Assembly (NCBI GenBank): GCA_030844895.1
Contig: CM061226.1
Span: forward strand, 103,254,687 to 103,318,686
Reading direction: 5' to 3'
From: Ambrosia x helenae
Lineage: Eukaryota; Streptophyta; Magnoliopsida; Asterales; Asteraceae
DNA length: 64,000 nucleotides
In this document: positions 32,574 to 42,947 of the stretch, one piece after another
How the letters are laid out: each line of letters begins with the position of its first letter
How positions within the stretch are numbered: the first letter of the stretch is position 1
Notes under the pieces: model-generated
Told to the model about the DNA's origin: nothing
Databases searched by the model: none
What the model saw: the letters and a program-made list of their open reading frames with translations, nothing else
Program-made: the position numbers and the translations under genes

Positions 32574-33280
32574 AGTTTGGGACGTCAACACCGTCCTTTA
32601 GGGGCTTGCCCTATCGTGAGTGGCATCAGAAGGATGGAGAGGACGAGGCTAGCTTGTGATTGATTTTTTGAACATGGGGACCAGTTCTAGTCAATGATGA
32701 GGCTTATCTTCAAGTTGCACACCACCTCTTAGGCCACATCCTGCTAAAGGTGACCCTCCCCCAGTGACACCTTTGCCTACGTGGAGGCTCATCCTCTTGT
32801 TGTCCCGTGATCATCAATACTATGCAGCGGATTATATTCTATATCATGGGATCATCATCATCTTTGTGTAATATGCAAGAACATCATGAAGAACATATGA
32901 ATTTTATTGGTATGGTGTTGGAGAGAATGTATACAAAAAACTGCATACAAAACCGACACACAAATATTTTACAAAGAATCATAACTATATACTATGGTTA
33001 TGGAAGTTAAGATGGGATAACCAATCTAAACTGCCATCTTACAATTAAACATATAATAAAAACATAATAATGAAAGTCTAGTTTATTATATGTCCAATAC
33101 CTCTCCTAACCACACCTGATAGCCTTTCAACTTACAGCCTAGTGTAGTTTCGTTGGTTCATCAGTGTAGAATTTGCAATCACTTGTAATACTTGATGCAT
33201 CTAAATGGCCCATTTCTTGCTACCATCATCTTATTAGTTACTAGTTTATCCCCCGGGAGCTTTTCGGATAAATAAATTTA

Positions 33281-33591
33281 GGGGATATTTTGCAAAGAGT
33301 TTTTAGGAGCTTTTAAGAAAAAACTCATACTCAATAAAAACCTTTGTTTGGTTGAAGGAGTTTGAAACTTTTAGGTTGGTAGAAAAAACCCATACTAGCT
33401 ACACGTTTTTAATGAGTAAAATGACACAAATACTCATTTTATCATTAAAAAAACATGCATATAAGCTTTTAATTATGCTCATTTTGGTCATTTTGTAATT
33501 TTATTAAAAACTTCAGCTACTCTACCAAATACCAAAATATATTTAAAAAGTTACATATACTGGCCACCAATTAATTTTGCCAAACATACCC
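33281..33591. mobile_element. Tourist-like MITE, D2 copy
   Basis: Copy of 12095-12405 with TTA flanks. A couple of substitutions (for example ATACC for ATATC) separate the two. Confidence 0.8.
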
Positions 33592-34427
33592 TTAATATGA
33601 AGTGTCAAAATGCATATATTTTGTTATTGATGAGGAGTTGGTCTTAGAATTAGTAGATTCCTACATGGCCAGCTCGATAAGGCCCTGATTTTGTCAATTA
33701 ACAATTTTTCCCGCAATTTCATCGATCTTCAAGAGTTTTCTATTTTACGAATAATGCATTAATAAGTGATTGAAACAATATGTGCCTTTATTTATGTTAT
33801 CTATTTTAATTTTTTAGTCAATTTTTAATTTTCAATAATTGGCAATTTTGCTAAATTTAGAAAATTCCTACATAAGGGCTCCTTTTGTATCATATTATTC
33901 ATTTAGAAATCGATACACTTTTCTTAAGAATTTTAATCTTGTTTTATTGGCTTCCACTCTACGTTAACTATATAAGACACACTAAAACTAGTCTGCTTTA
34001 TTTAAAACATACATGTACAGAATAGAAACAAGCTATAGTCTTTTATAACAATCACTTACTAGTTTGTTATGTAGGTTAAGTGTGGTGTGTTTTATAAGAA
34101 TCAAATACGTAGTCATGGCAGGTGTTTTATATCAATCATATGTATTAGATGTTGGTTAGCCATCATAAACGAATAAAACGCACCAGAAGAAAAGATCAAA
34201 TTTTACCAGGTCAAATGATCGGTTTTTTTAGTTTATGTTGCGATTAGTACGTTTAAATTATTATATAACTATGAAGATGATATTTGAATTGTAATTATGA
34301 TTGATATAAAATCCTTATAAAACACTCTATAGATTAACTACCATTATCCTTTCCTAAAATTTCAATTATCATTTTTTGGATTATATACGTTCATTTTAAC
34401 ATGTGTAAGATTTATATATGAACCAAG

Positions 34428-36136
34428 AAGGCCCGACTGACTGAAGTCCAATTATTTTGAGGCTAGGGCTTTGGGCCCCCAATTCTATAGAGCCTCCATT
34501 TTTTGGTTAGTTTGTATATGAGAATGGGCTGGATTTGGGCACTAGGGTTTACTTATTGATAAGAATAGATGAGAGAGGGATCAGGGATGGAAAGAACTCA
34601 TGAAGGTGCTGTTTGTTTTTGAAGAGGTAAAAGGTCTGCAGTCTGCGGACCACATCTGCAGGCATCTGCAGGAGAAGAGGTGGACCAAAGGTCTGCAGTC
34701 TGCAAGAAGAAGACTGTTTGTTTTCGTCTAACCTAAAGATAACTATAACCAACCACAACCCATCATAACCAAAACCCACCAACACCCACCATAACCTCCG
34801 TGAACCACCACAACCCACCGTAACCATAACCATCCACAACCCACCATAAACACTGTGAAGCACCACAACCCACAATAACCATAACCAACTATAAAATAAC
34901 TGTAACTTATTTTCATATAAATGAAGATAATAATTGTTGTTACACCAATTTCTACGGCAAGATGTATCATACTTTTTAAATTTAACAAGTTATTAATTAG
35001 CTTTTGAAGAATATTCGATCCCCTTTTATGGAAATAAGAATACTTTTTCAATTTTGATAGATCAGAAGGAGGAATAAGATAATAATTGTCGTTTCCGATT
35101 GTTTATTCCAGACCCTTAAAGCATACGACTCACCTTTCCAGATCCTCAGGCAATGTCGTGGATATGTTTTCTGATGATGTAGCTGACGCTGTGGGGAGGG
35201 AGGAGGGAACAACGAGGGGAGGAGAGAAGATGGAGGAGGGAACAGCGGGGGAAGGGGAGAGGATGACGGAGGGAGGAGGGGGAAGGGGAGGAGGGCGGCG
35301 GAGGACGACGGGAGGAGGAGAAGAGGAGAGGGGAGGAAGAAGAAAGGTCTACTGATGATGATGTTGAGAAGAGAATAAGAAGAAGAAGAAAAGAAAAAGA
35401 GAAGAGGTGGGAAGACATAGGTCCATGTCTGCATCAAGAAGAGGTGAGGAAGACCTTTTTGAGTGAAAAGTCTTCCAAAAAACAAACAATCTGCAGATCT
35501 AAAACGTCTGCCCGCGTCTGCGCGGTGCAGACAAAAGAGGCCAGAAGTGCTTCTAAGGGAAAAACAAACACCACCGAAGAGTCACAAAGGCAGTCTGCGC
35601 AAAGAAGCAGTCTGCACAAAGAAGGTTGTTGGTCGTTGCAATTTGCTTGCGAATATTGCAATAAATCAATGTCTTGATTCTGGGCCTGCAAAAGAAAGCT
35701 TCCGTTGATTTCTTATTTATTCAGCCAGGAAGTGAATTTGGAAGCAATATGAGGTACAAGAAACCTGCCCTAAATTATTAAAGTATTTAAACAAGTTGAT
35801 TGGTGAAGTTGTTTAAAATAATTGATAATCAGTCCATGTATTAATTTGTTGAACTTGCCTTCGGTAAATGATAACTTGTCATGTTCTGTTATTGGAATGA
35901 ACCTATATTTGTAACAATTTTTTTTATTTGTGAATTTGCCCTATTATTGCGATCTTTATGTTATATGTTATAATGATAATTTTTTATGTGAATGTGCCAT
36001 AATTTGTGATAATTTTTGTTCTTCATGCAATCTGTATAAAATCGATTTAAGCGATTAATTGTGAATTTGTCCGTATTTTAAAATGATCTTTGGAAAGGGC
36101 CCCGGATTTGAAGTTCGCTTTAGGCTTCCGGCCCTG
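34428..36136. mobile_element. hAT-like non-autonomous element, complete, 8-bp TSD
   Basis: The element is bounded by GAACCAAG on the left (34420-34427) and right (36137-36144), an eight-base target duplication as made by hAT transposases. Ends are AAGGCCCGACTGACTGAAGC and, in complement, CAGGGCCGGAAGCCTAAAGC, an imperfect inverted repeat. It carries another element at 34605-35575 and otherwise AT-rich noncoding DNA. The uninterrupted site AACCAAGATAGAAGAG is seen beside ELIP3 at 18141-18156. Confidence 0.75.
34605..35575. mobile_element. Non-autonomous TIR element with purine-rich core, nested
   Basis: Ends GGTGCTGTTTGTTTTT and, in complement, GGTGGTGTTTGTTTTTC match those of 19700-20885. 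GAA flanks both sides (34602-34604, 35576-35578). Subterminal GTCTGCAG repeats are shared. The core has ACC-type repeats at the left and an A/G-only tract (about 35195-35345) at the right. It straddles the D2 edge at 35154. Confidence 0.75.
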
Positions 36137-36144
36137 GAACCAAG

Positions 36145-36436
36145 ACAGAAGAGATGGATCCATTTTTGAAATTTATATGTTGAACAAACTTTTAACCCAA
36201 GCTATTTGGCAACATTTACAAAGATATAGATAAATCTATGCAAGACAATTCATAAAGGCATTTCATCATTTACACATATATTTGCAAGTTTTTAAATTAC
36301 ATATGTCTACGAGTATTCCAATTCCAACTCGATGTTCAAAATTTCATCATTCCTAAAAGTATATCACTCACTACCAATGTAAAAATAATTTTCAGTAGCA
36401 ATCTTTTTTTTCCTTGTTTTTTTATATAAAAACTCA
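36145..36436. other. ELIP6 3' flank
   Basis: Matches the 3' flanks of ELIP2, 3, 7 and 8 (GACAATTCATAAAGGCATTTC, ACTCGATGTTCAAA). Probably holds the 3' UTR and polyadenylation region; no gene. Confidence 0.6.
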
Positions 36437-36994
36437 TCATACAAGAGCACTGCCTGTGACATACTCAGTAAAGGCCAAAGCCACCAAACCCAACATGGCA
36501 GCCCGACCATTCCACAGCTCTGCGTCTGAAGTCATCAGCCCACTCGACTTGGACTCAGCCCTGACCCCTTTAAACAAGGGCACCAAAGACGCCAAAGACA
36601 GCACCACACTCGTGGCAACAAACGCCGAAACGCCGCCGTGGGATATCTGAGATAAGACACCTTGGCCGCTGCTTAACTCCACCGCCAGGGCGGAGACAAA
36701 GCCAATCATGGCCAGCCTTCCGTTGATCCTCTCAGGTGCAGGCCCACTGAATGCCAACAAGTCAGAGAAGTTGGTGCTGACCTTTGGTGCGGGTGGTGGA
36801 GTTGGAATGCTAATTGGTGGTGGGGTTGGAATTTTGGAAGTTTCGGTAGAAGAAGGTTGTGGATCTTGTGGTGGTTGTGACATGCATCTGACGACGGAGA
36901 AGTTGAGGTTTTTACGGAGGGATTGAGAAGATGGTAGGGAGGTGGTGAGTCTTGCGACTGGGGTCGCCATAAAAACTGAAGTAGCTGATGCCAT
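36437..36994 (-). CDS. ELIP: Early light-induced protein, copy 6
   Basis: A 185-residue single-exon ELIP. It belongs with copy 7 to a second subgroup, with S-Q-S-L-R-K-N in the transit peptide and S-Q-P-P-Q-D-P-Q-P-S-S-T-E-T-S-K-I-P in the linker. From F-S-D-L-L-A-F to the C-terminus it is the same as copy 1, with helices at about 88-107, 122-142 and 158-179. The two groups thus differ mainly in the cleaved or stromal N-terminal part, while the membrane core is held constant. Confidence 0.97.
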   Translation of the reverse strand: MASATSVFMATPVARLTTSLPSSQSLRKNLNFSVVRCMSQPPQDPQPSSTETSKIPTPPPISIPTPPPAPKVSTNFSDLLAFSGPAPERINGRLAMIGFVSALAVELSSGQGVLSQISHGGVSAFVATSVVLSLASLVPLFKGVRAESKSSGLMTSDAELWNGRAAMLGLVALAFTEYVTGSALV

Positions 36995-37190
36995 TCGAAT
37001 GAGTGAAAGTGTCTGAAAGACGGTTGTGGGATTACTGAAGGTTGCTAAAGTTGTTATAGTGGTTGTTGATGATGGTTATGGAGGTAGAGGGGGTGGATTA
37101 TATAGGGGAAGGTGTGAAGACAGAGTGGATATTTGGAGGGCCACGTTACTCACTTTTTGGGTTGGTTCACGTGGCTTTTGAATTAGCCGT
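36995..37190 (-). promoter_or_regulatory. ELIP6 promoter: TATA box and G-box
   Basis: TATATAA (complement of 37098-37104), an ACGTGG core (complement of 37141-37146) and a CACGTG G-box (37168-37173), as in the D-type copies. Confidence 0.8.
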
Positions 37191-37540
37191 TGAGACATGG
37201 TAGTGGTGAATAATGAGTTAGACCTCTACTTGTGCAATTTCACCAATTGAGTGATTGGACAATGGAATTTTCTAGGCTCTTTGTGGTAAGTTAAGCCTCT
37301 ACGTCTCCGATTTCCATCGGAATTCTTGCGAGGTAAATCTTTACTCCAACTGTTCAAGAAATGCATTTTGAAATAATAAAAAGGTGGTCTTTTATTTGTC
37401 TAACCACATTATGGATAGATGTCCTAGAAATGCACACATTTCATGTGATGGTTGGTAGAGTTAAGGGTGAGCGTAAAACCGAATTAACTGAACTGTAACT
37501 GAAAAAACCGAACCAAAAAATCTGAAAACCAAAAAAACCG
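37191..37540. other. ELIP6 distal upstream flank
   Basis: No gene. Repeated at 42645-42950 upstream of ELIP7. The stretch GATAGATGTCCTAGAAATGC near 37414 recurs at 60126, outside the array. Confidence 0.6.
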
Positions 37541-37544
37541 ACAG

Positions 37545-38306
37545 GTAGGTTTCATGTTGAGATCATGTCTCAAGTCACCACTTTATAAGAAGACAGATCT
37601 TAAACAATATAAACTGAACTTTAAGCCTAAAATTTCGGGTGAAGGTAGTGGTAGCTTGGCTTCTCATTCTTTTAGCCAAGAGAAATGTAGACTCTTTCTT
37701 GCTCGTATGTGCATAAAAGATAACCGTCCGTTTAGTATAGTTTACGATGAGGGATTTAGATAATTCGTATGGGAGTTAAATCCAATGTTTAAGATTCCTT
37801 TTAGACGGATAATTGCTAGGCTTTGTTTGTAGGTATACGAAGAAGAGAACAAGAAACTAAAGTAACTCTTAAGGGATCAAACTGTATCTCTTACAACTGA
37901 CACTTGGACGTCCGTTCAAAACTTTAATTACATGTGTCTTACCACACATTGGGTTGATAAAGATTGGGTTTTGAGGAAGAAAATTCTGAACTTCTGTCAA
38001 ATATCAAATCACAAGGGTGAGACAATAGGAAGACTTGTTTATCGTTGCTTACAAGATTGGGGAATTGATAGGGTTTTCACGGTAACCGTCATTAATGCTT
38101 CATCAAATGATGGAGCAATTAAATTTTTGAAAAAAATGCTTAAAGGTCCCCATTCTGTGCTTGATTGCAAGTATATGCATTTGAGATGCAATGCTCATAT
38201 TATTAATCTTGTGGTGAAGGATGGTTTAGAAGAACAAATTGAGTCCATAACTAGGATCCGGAATGCGGTAAGATATATAAGATCATCTCCTTCTAGGTTT
38301 CTCTAA
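37545..38306 (+). pseudogene. hAT transposase (RICESLEEPER-like) fragment, copy a
   Basis: The last open part (37932-38306) encodes M-C-L-T-T-H-W-V-D-K-D-W-V-L and I-L-N-F-C-Q, N-H-K-G-E-T-I-G and N-A-S-S-N-D-G, the core of a zinc-finger-BED hAT transposase. Upstream (from 37554) are the preceding S-L-T-T-D-T-W-T-S region and more N-terminal pieces, but with in-frame stops (TAG near 37761, TAA near 37865). No dimerisation domain follows. It is dead and lies in each ELIP unit of this array. Confidence 0.85.
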
Positions 38307-38750
38307 TTCAACATTCTTAATGCTTGAAACAACACTCAAGTTTTCAAAAGCATTTGATAGGTACTTCCTAATAATTTGTCTCAGAGTTTTATTTGTTTTG
38401 TTTGATACTAATAATCTAATATGCTATATGTTTTTTTGCTAATAGGCTTGAGGATGTGGATGTCAATTAGAGAACATATTTTCATTGTGAAGTTGCCGAT
38501 GAAGTGCCAAAACCCGACCAAGGTGGGTCTGGTCGAAATACAGATTGATACCAAACTTGCACAGCGGAAGTAACAATTGCTATTATTTAAGGTTTAATAC
38601 AATTTCTAAATCCAAATATATAAATACAATACTTAAATAAATGGTTCAAAGGTATGCTAGGACGAAACGTGGCATTCGTCAGAGCAGCTTCAGATGAAAA
38701 GTCCACTAGCTGTAGCAGTGTATTCCGAACGTATCTCTAATCTCCAAGTA
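38307..38750. other. hAT remnant intron and unassigned repeat
   Basis: About 38350-38445 resembles a hAT intron ending TTTTTTTGCTAATAG before a short coding-like scrap. The rest (GAAGTGCC... to the Cassandra target) is repeat-like and recurs at 43630-44072. Confidence 0.45.
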
Positions 38751-38755
38751 GTACA

Positions 38756-39025
38756 TGTGACACCCCAGGAAAATCCCACATCGGCCGTGGCCAGGAGAGA
38801 TCCTTGGTTCATAAGTAATGTCTTGCCTCTTAAATCACCAACGCGTTTTGGGGCTTAATGTTAGTGGATGAGAGGAGAACTCCACAATTAAGCGTGCTCA
38901 GGTGGGAGAAATTCCAGGATGGGTGGCCTCCTGGGAAGTCTCCACTTGGGCAACCAAAAACAAATCCGTGAGCTCTGGATGGGCAAAGCGGACAATATTG
39001 GTGGTGAGAGGGGCGGGGTGTTACA
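38756..39025 (+). mobile_element. Cassandra solo LTR with 5S-rRNA-like core
   Basis: A 270 bp LTR, TGTGACACCCC to GGGGTGTTACA, flanked by the target duplication GTACA (38751-38755 and 39026-39030). Its centre (38876-38939) resembles the 3' half of 5S rRNA: TTAAGCGTGCTCAGG (A-box region), CAGGATGGGTGGCC (intermediate element) and CTCCTGGGAAGT (C-box). This is the hallmark of Cassandra TRIM elements, which carry a Pol III promoter in the LTR. No internal region or second LTR is present. Confidence 0.92.
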
Positions 39026-39030
39026 GTACA

Positions 39031-39520
39031 GTTCCTCAAATTATATATCCTCTATAAAGCATCTATCAATCCACTACCTTGTAGCTATATCCGTACGCAT
39101 CTCTAATCCATAAGCTCGCTTATAATCTTACGCTTCACATCCATCCATAAGCTGTACCTGAACAGATGCTTAAAAAGAGTTTGGGTCAACAAATATGTTG
39201 GTGAGTCCGTGTGTGCGTTTAATTAGTTTCAAATATGTTTAATCATTTCAAAAACGAGTTCGCATGGTTTTACACAAAACAGATTCATTATTCCAAAACG
39301 AGTTTACCATTACCAAACACATTTCATAAGTTCATACGGTTCCACACATGGTTGCACTAGTGATGTACAAGCCACACCTCAAACCTGACACTGAATCCAT
39401 ATACTCCCGTTATGGATTCACTTGGCAAAATACATGTCACAATCTCAGTGGAGGGTTCCCCAGGCTTTCGGGTCCACTGTGTGTGGGGGTTTCCCCAAGT
39501 AGTACTACCCACATATTAAG
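39031..39520. other. Unassigned repeat flanking the solo LTR
   Basis: Repeated at 44353-44850 with high identity. It contains no gene; short frames have no recognisable product. It looks like an older noncoding transposon into which Cassandra and the next LTR inserted. Confidence 0.4.
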
Positions 39521-40854
39521 TGATGAGCCGGTCGTCACGGTTCATACAAAACCTAATTAACCTAGGTAGATAGGATACGTAGGGTATCAATCCAAGGAGC
39601 GTGTGGTTAGTAGATATTGTTTAGTTGATTAAACAAGTTACTTATGAAGCTTGCTAAAGAACTTACAAGGTTTGTACTTGGTTCATTTAAGAATTTGATT
39701 GAAAAGGTTTTGTTGTTATATTAAAAACTTGAATTGAATTATATGAATGAAAAATAATGTAGTTTGTAAACAATTTAATTAAAAGGATCACACCTAGGTT
39801 TCAACAACTAAAGTTTAAGGTTTTCACAAATGGGTCAAACAAATGTAGTGCAATTGGTGTTAACGGGGTGATTGTTCAATAGGCTTAGGTGTCAAGTTTC
39901 ATCAACATCAAAGATGGACTAAACTACACTTCATTACCTAGAACATACAACCCTATGTTTGTATTAGAGCAAGAAAACATGTTCATGACACTAGAAATTG
40001 GCACAAGATCAATTAACTAAAATGAATTCAACATAAGATTAATCGCAATCTAATACAATGATTCAAACACACAATCACAAAATTAAATAGTTAAAGAAAT
40101 ACCCAAATGTTTAAACCCTAAAGCTTCAATGGTTTACTTCCTAGGCATGATACAAAGAGACTAGCCACTCATGGCCATGGAGCTTGAGTCTTCAATGATT
40201 TGGTCTTGAATCTTGAAATCTTGAATGATAGGAGGATTTGATGTTCTTGAATGGTATGGAATAATAAGGGTTTGATAGGATCGAATGGTTATGATAGAGA
40301 TTGAATGATTTTGGTGTTATGGAGTGATTTGATGATGATTAGAGAGTGGAAGATATTGTTTTTAATCCCCAAGATCCGTTTTTTTCTTCCTCCTTTCGAG
40401 TCCTTGGTCAAATTCCCATAAAAAGCCTTCAAATCCCATAAATTTTGGTCAAAATTCGAAGACTTTGTCAGGGACCCCGTCGCCGACGGGATTCACTGCC
40501 GTCGGCGACGCCTTACCGTAGCCGACGGGTTTCACTGCCTTCGGTGACGCCTTAATGTAGCCGACGGGTGTTTCTGCTGTCTACGGAGCAGCCTACAGGA
40601 TCCTCATGCGTCGGCGACGGCCTGACATTCCGTAGCCGACGGAACCAAAATTTCAAGTTATCCATTTTTGCTCCTTTTTCAATTCTGCATCCACCTAGCT
40701 CCGTCCCAAAGCCTCGTTAAGTTCCGGAAAACACCTTAAACTTCATCAAACCTGCAAAATGCAAACTTTATCAAAGTAGTGTTATTCCATAATCATTTAT
40801 GCATTAATCAATCAATTTAGCTTTGTTAATTCTCGAGTTTTTACCAACCTATCA
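39521..40854 (+). mobile_element. Solo LTR, 1,334 bp, TSD TTAAG
   Basis: The sequence begins TGATGAGCCGG and ends CAACCTATCA, with TTAAG on both sides (39516-39520 and 40855-40859). The paralogous unit at 44837-44850 reads CATATTAAGTGACCC with no insertion, so the empty site is directly visible. Inside is a GC-rich patch (about 40475-40645) with repeated GCCGACGGG and GTCGGCGACG motifs. The parent element is probably a Ty3-type retrotransposon, but I cannot name it. Confidence 0.88.
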
Positions 40855-40859
40855 TTAAG

Positions 40860-41430
40860 TGACGCAATTCCCTTGGGTTACTGAGTGTGAATAATATCGG
40901 GAGTACCTTGTCACATCATACTGGTTCATTACTAACATGTTCTACTGGTTATACACTGGAAGCATATGTTCACCCCAAAACGTTTATAAAAACAAAAAGA
41001 GGGGAGGGTTCACGAAACTCACCTGAACAGCAATGCACAAGTATAATCATGTTAACGGGTGTCCGGTATCGCGTATCCTCCTCGTCGAGCCCTATGGTGA
41101 CAAATATTATTAGTGTTTGCGTTTTGGTTGTATCAGTTATACGTGGGGACGAGTCGAGCATATGGTTTCTACATTATGTTAATAATGTCGTTCTACTGGT
41201 GGTGTAAGCTTTTATTACTTTTAGTCGTAGAACATAAATAACATTCATATTCTACTGGTGGTTCGAATGGGTGTGATTGTATATCTCAAGTCTCCCGTCT
41301 TAAATTATTGGTTATACTTATCTAAGTGCGGCGCTTCTATATTCTTAGGTCGAGTCATTGATTGTTGTCGTCCAAGGCATAGTAATTATCTATCCGTCTC
41401 AACATTCTTTCCATTATTCTTAATAACAAG
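40860..41430. other. Unassigned repeat, homologous to 44843-45400
   Basis: Noncoding, continuing the same old element as 39031-39520. Frames at 40887-41207 and 44870-45190 are conserved between the copies only because the DNA is. Confidence 0.4.
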
Positions 41431-41435
41431 GGTAG

Positions 41436-41640
41436 TTTTGTCATTTCACACTAACTTAACTGGATAAACTAACGGTCGTCCGCTATAGGGACCATCTGAG
41501 TGACGACTAAACAAACGCTAAGGAGCAAGAGTGTAATTTTAAAAAATTAGGACTAAATGTAAAATTTGATTTATAAAAAATTAGGACTAAATGTAAAATG
41601 TGATTAAATCACACGGATTATCTGTGCATTTTTCTCGATT
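41436..41640. mobile_element. Right-end remnant of the long-TIR MULE-like element, copy a
   Basis: GGGTAGTTTTGTCATTTCAC to TGTGCATTTTTCTCGAT matches the right TIR of 8441-10180 and lies at the same position in the ELIP7 3' flank as it does in the ELIP2 flank. The left TIR is absent. A 34 bp internal repeat (ATTAGGACTAAATGTAAAA, twice) distinguishes this copy. Confidence 0.65.
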
Positions 41641-41888
41641 AATTTACGAAGAAGAGATGAATCCATTTTTGTAATTTATATGTTGAACAACCAATTTTAG
41701 CACAAGCTAATCTACAACATTTAAATAGATATAGATAAATCTAGGCAATACAATTCATAAAGGTATTTCATCATTTACACATATCCTTACAAGTTTTAAA
41801 AGTACATGCCTACGAGTATTCCCAGTTTCAAAATAATTTTCAGTAGCACTCTTTTTTTTCCTTGTTTTTTTTTTTTAATAAAAACTCA

Positions 41889-42446
41889 TCATACAAGGGC
41901 ACTGCCGGTCACATACTCGGTGAAAGCCAAAGCCACCAGTCCCAACATGGCAGCCCGCCCATTCCAGAGCTCTGCATCTGAAGTCATCAGTCCACTCGAC
42001 TTCGACTCAGCCCTGACCCCTTTAAACAAGGGCACCAAAGACGCCAAAGACAGAACCACACTCGTCGCAACAAACGCCGAAACGCCGCCGTGGGATATCT
42101 GAGATAAGACACCTTGGCCGCTGCTCAACTCCACAGCGAGGGCGGAGACAAAGCCAATCATGGCCAGCCTTCCGTTGATCCTCTCAGGTGCAGGCCCACT
42201 GAATGCCAGCAAGTCGGAGAAGTTGGTGCTGACCTTTGGTGCGGGTGGTGGAGTTGGAATGCTAATTGGTGGTGGGGTTGGAATTTTGGAAGTTTCGGTA
42301 GAAGAAGGTTGTGGATCTTGTGGTGGTTGTGACATGCATCTGACGACGGATAAGTTGAGGTTTTTACGGAGGGATTGAGAAGATGGTACGGAGGTGGTGA
42401 GTCTTGCAACGGGTGTTGCCATGAAAACTGAAGTAGCTGATGCCAT
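41889..42446 (-). CDS. ELIP: Early light-induced protein, copy 7
   Basis: A 185-residue single-exon ELIP that differs from copy 6 at only two residues I can see (S-V-P-S-S for S-L-P-S-S, and N-L-S for N-L-N-F-S context in the transit peptide). The membrane core is identical. Its promoter is the only intact copy lacking the palindromic G-box (see the promoter entry). Confidence 0.97.
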   Translation of the reverse strand: MASATSVFMATPVARLTTSVPSSQSLRKNLNLSVVRCMSQPPQDPQPSSTETSKIPTPPPISIPTPPPAPKVSTNFSDLLAFSGPAPERINGRLAMIGFVSALAVELSSGQGVLSQISHGGVSAFVATSVVLSLASLVPLFKGVRAESKSSGLMTSDAELWNGRAAMLGLVALAFTEYVTGSALV

Positions 42447-42640
42447 TTGAATGAGTGAAAGTGTCTGAAAGAAGGTTGTGGGATTACTGAAGGTTGCTAA
42501 AGTTGTTATTGTGGTTGTTGATGATGGTTATGGAGGAGAGGTGGGGGATTATATAGGGGAAGGGGTGAAGACAGAGTGGATATTTGGAGGGCCACGTTAG
42601 TCACGTTATGGGTTGGGTGACGTGGTTTTCAAATTAGCCG
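42447..42640 (-). promoter_or_regulatory. ELIP7 promoter: TATA box, altered G-box
   Basis: TATATAA (complement of 42549-42555) and the ACGTGG core (complement of 42592-42597) are kept. The distal site reads GACGTG (42619-42624) where every other copy has CACGTG. The ACGT core survives but the palindrome is gone. Confidence 0.75.
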
Positions 42641-42947
42641 TTGAGACGTGGTAGTGGTGAATAATGAGTTAGACCTCTACTTGTGCAATTTCACCAATTG
42701 AGTGATTGGACAATGGAATTTTCTAGGCTCTTTGTGGTAAGTTAAGCCTCTACGTCTCCGATTTCCATCGGAATTCTTGCGAGGTAAATCTTTACTCCAA
42801 CTGTTCAAGAAATGCATTTTGAAATAATAAAAAGGTGGTCTTTTATTTGTCTAACCACATTGTGGATAGATGTCCTAGAAATGCACACATTTCATGTGAT
42901 GGTTGGTAGAGTTAAGGGTGAGCGTAAAACCGAATTAACTGAACTGT

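Larger units (their letters stand above)
23117..35154 (+). repeat. Segmental duplication, copy D2 (12,038 bp)
   Basis: Partner of D1 (1931-13968). Unlike D1, both edges here lie inside sequence that continues naturally: the left edge is crossed by the homology to 60345-60460, and the right edge lies inside a hAT-like element (34428-36136) and its nested element (34605-35575), both complete. D2 therefore looks like the parent copy. Confidence 0.95.

Noticed and set aside
35086..35355. Charged reading frame after the D2 edge (and its minus-strand partners up to 35691)
   Set aside because: It runs over an A/G-only tract inside a non-autonomous transposon; no domain, and frames are open on both strands.
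38876..38939. A 5S rRNA gene
   Set aside because: Only the promoter-bearing half of 5S is similar, with many changes, and it is embedded in an LTR with TSDs. It is Cassandra, not rDNA.
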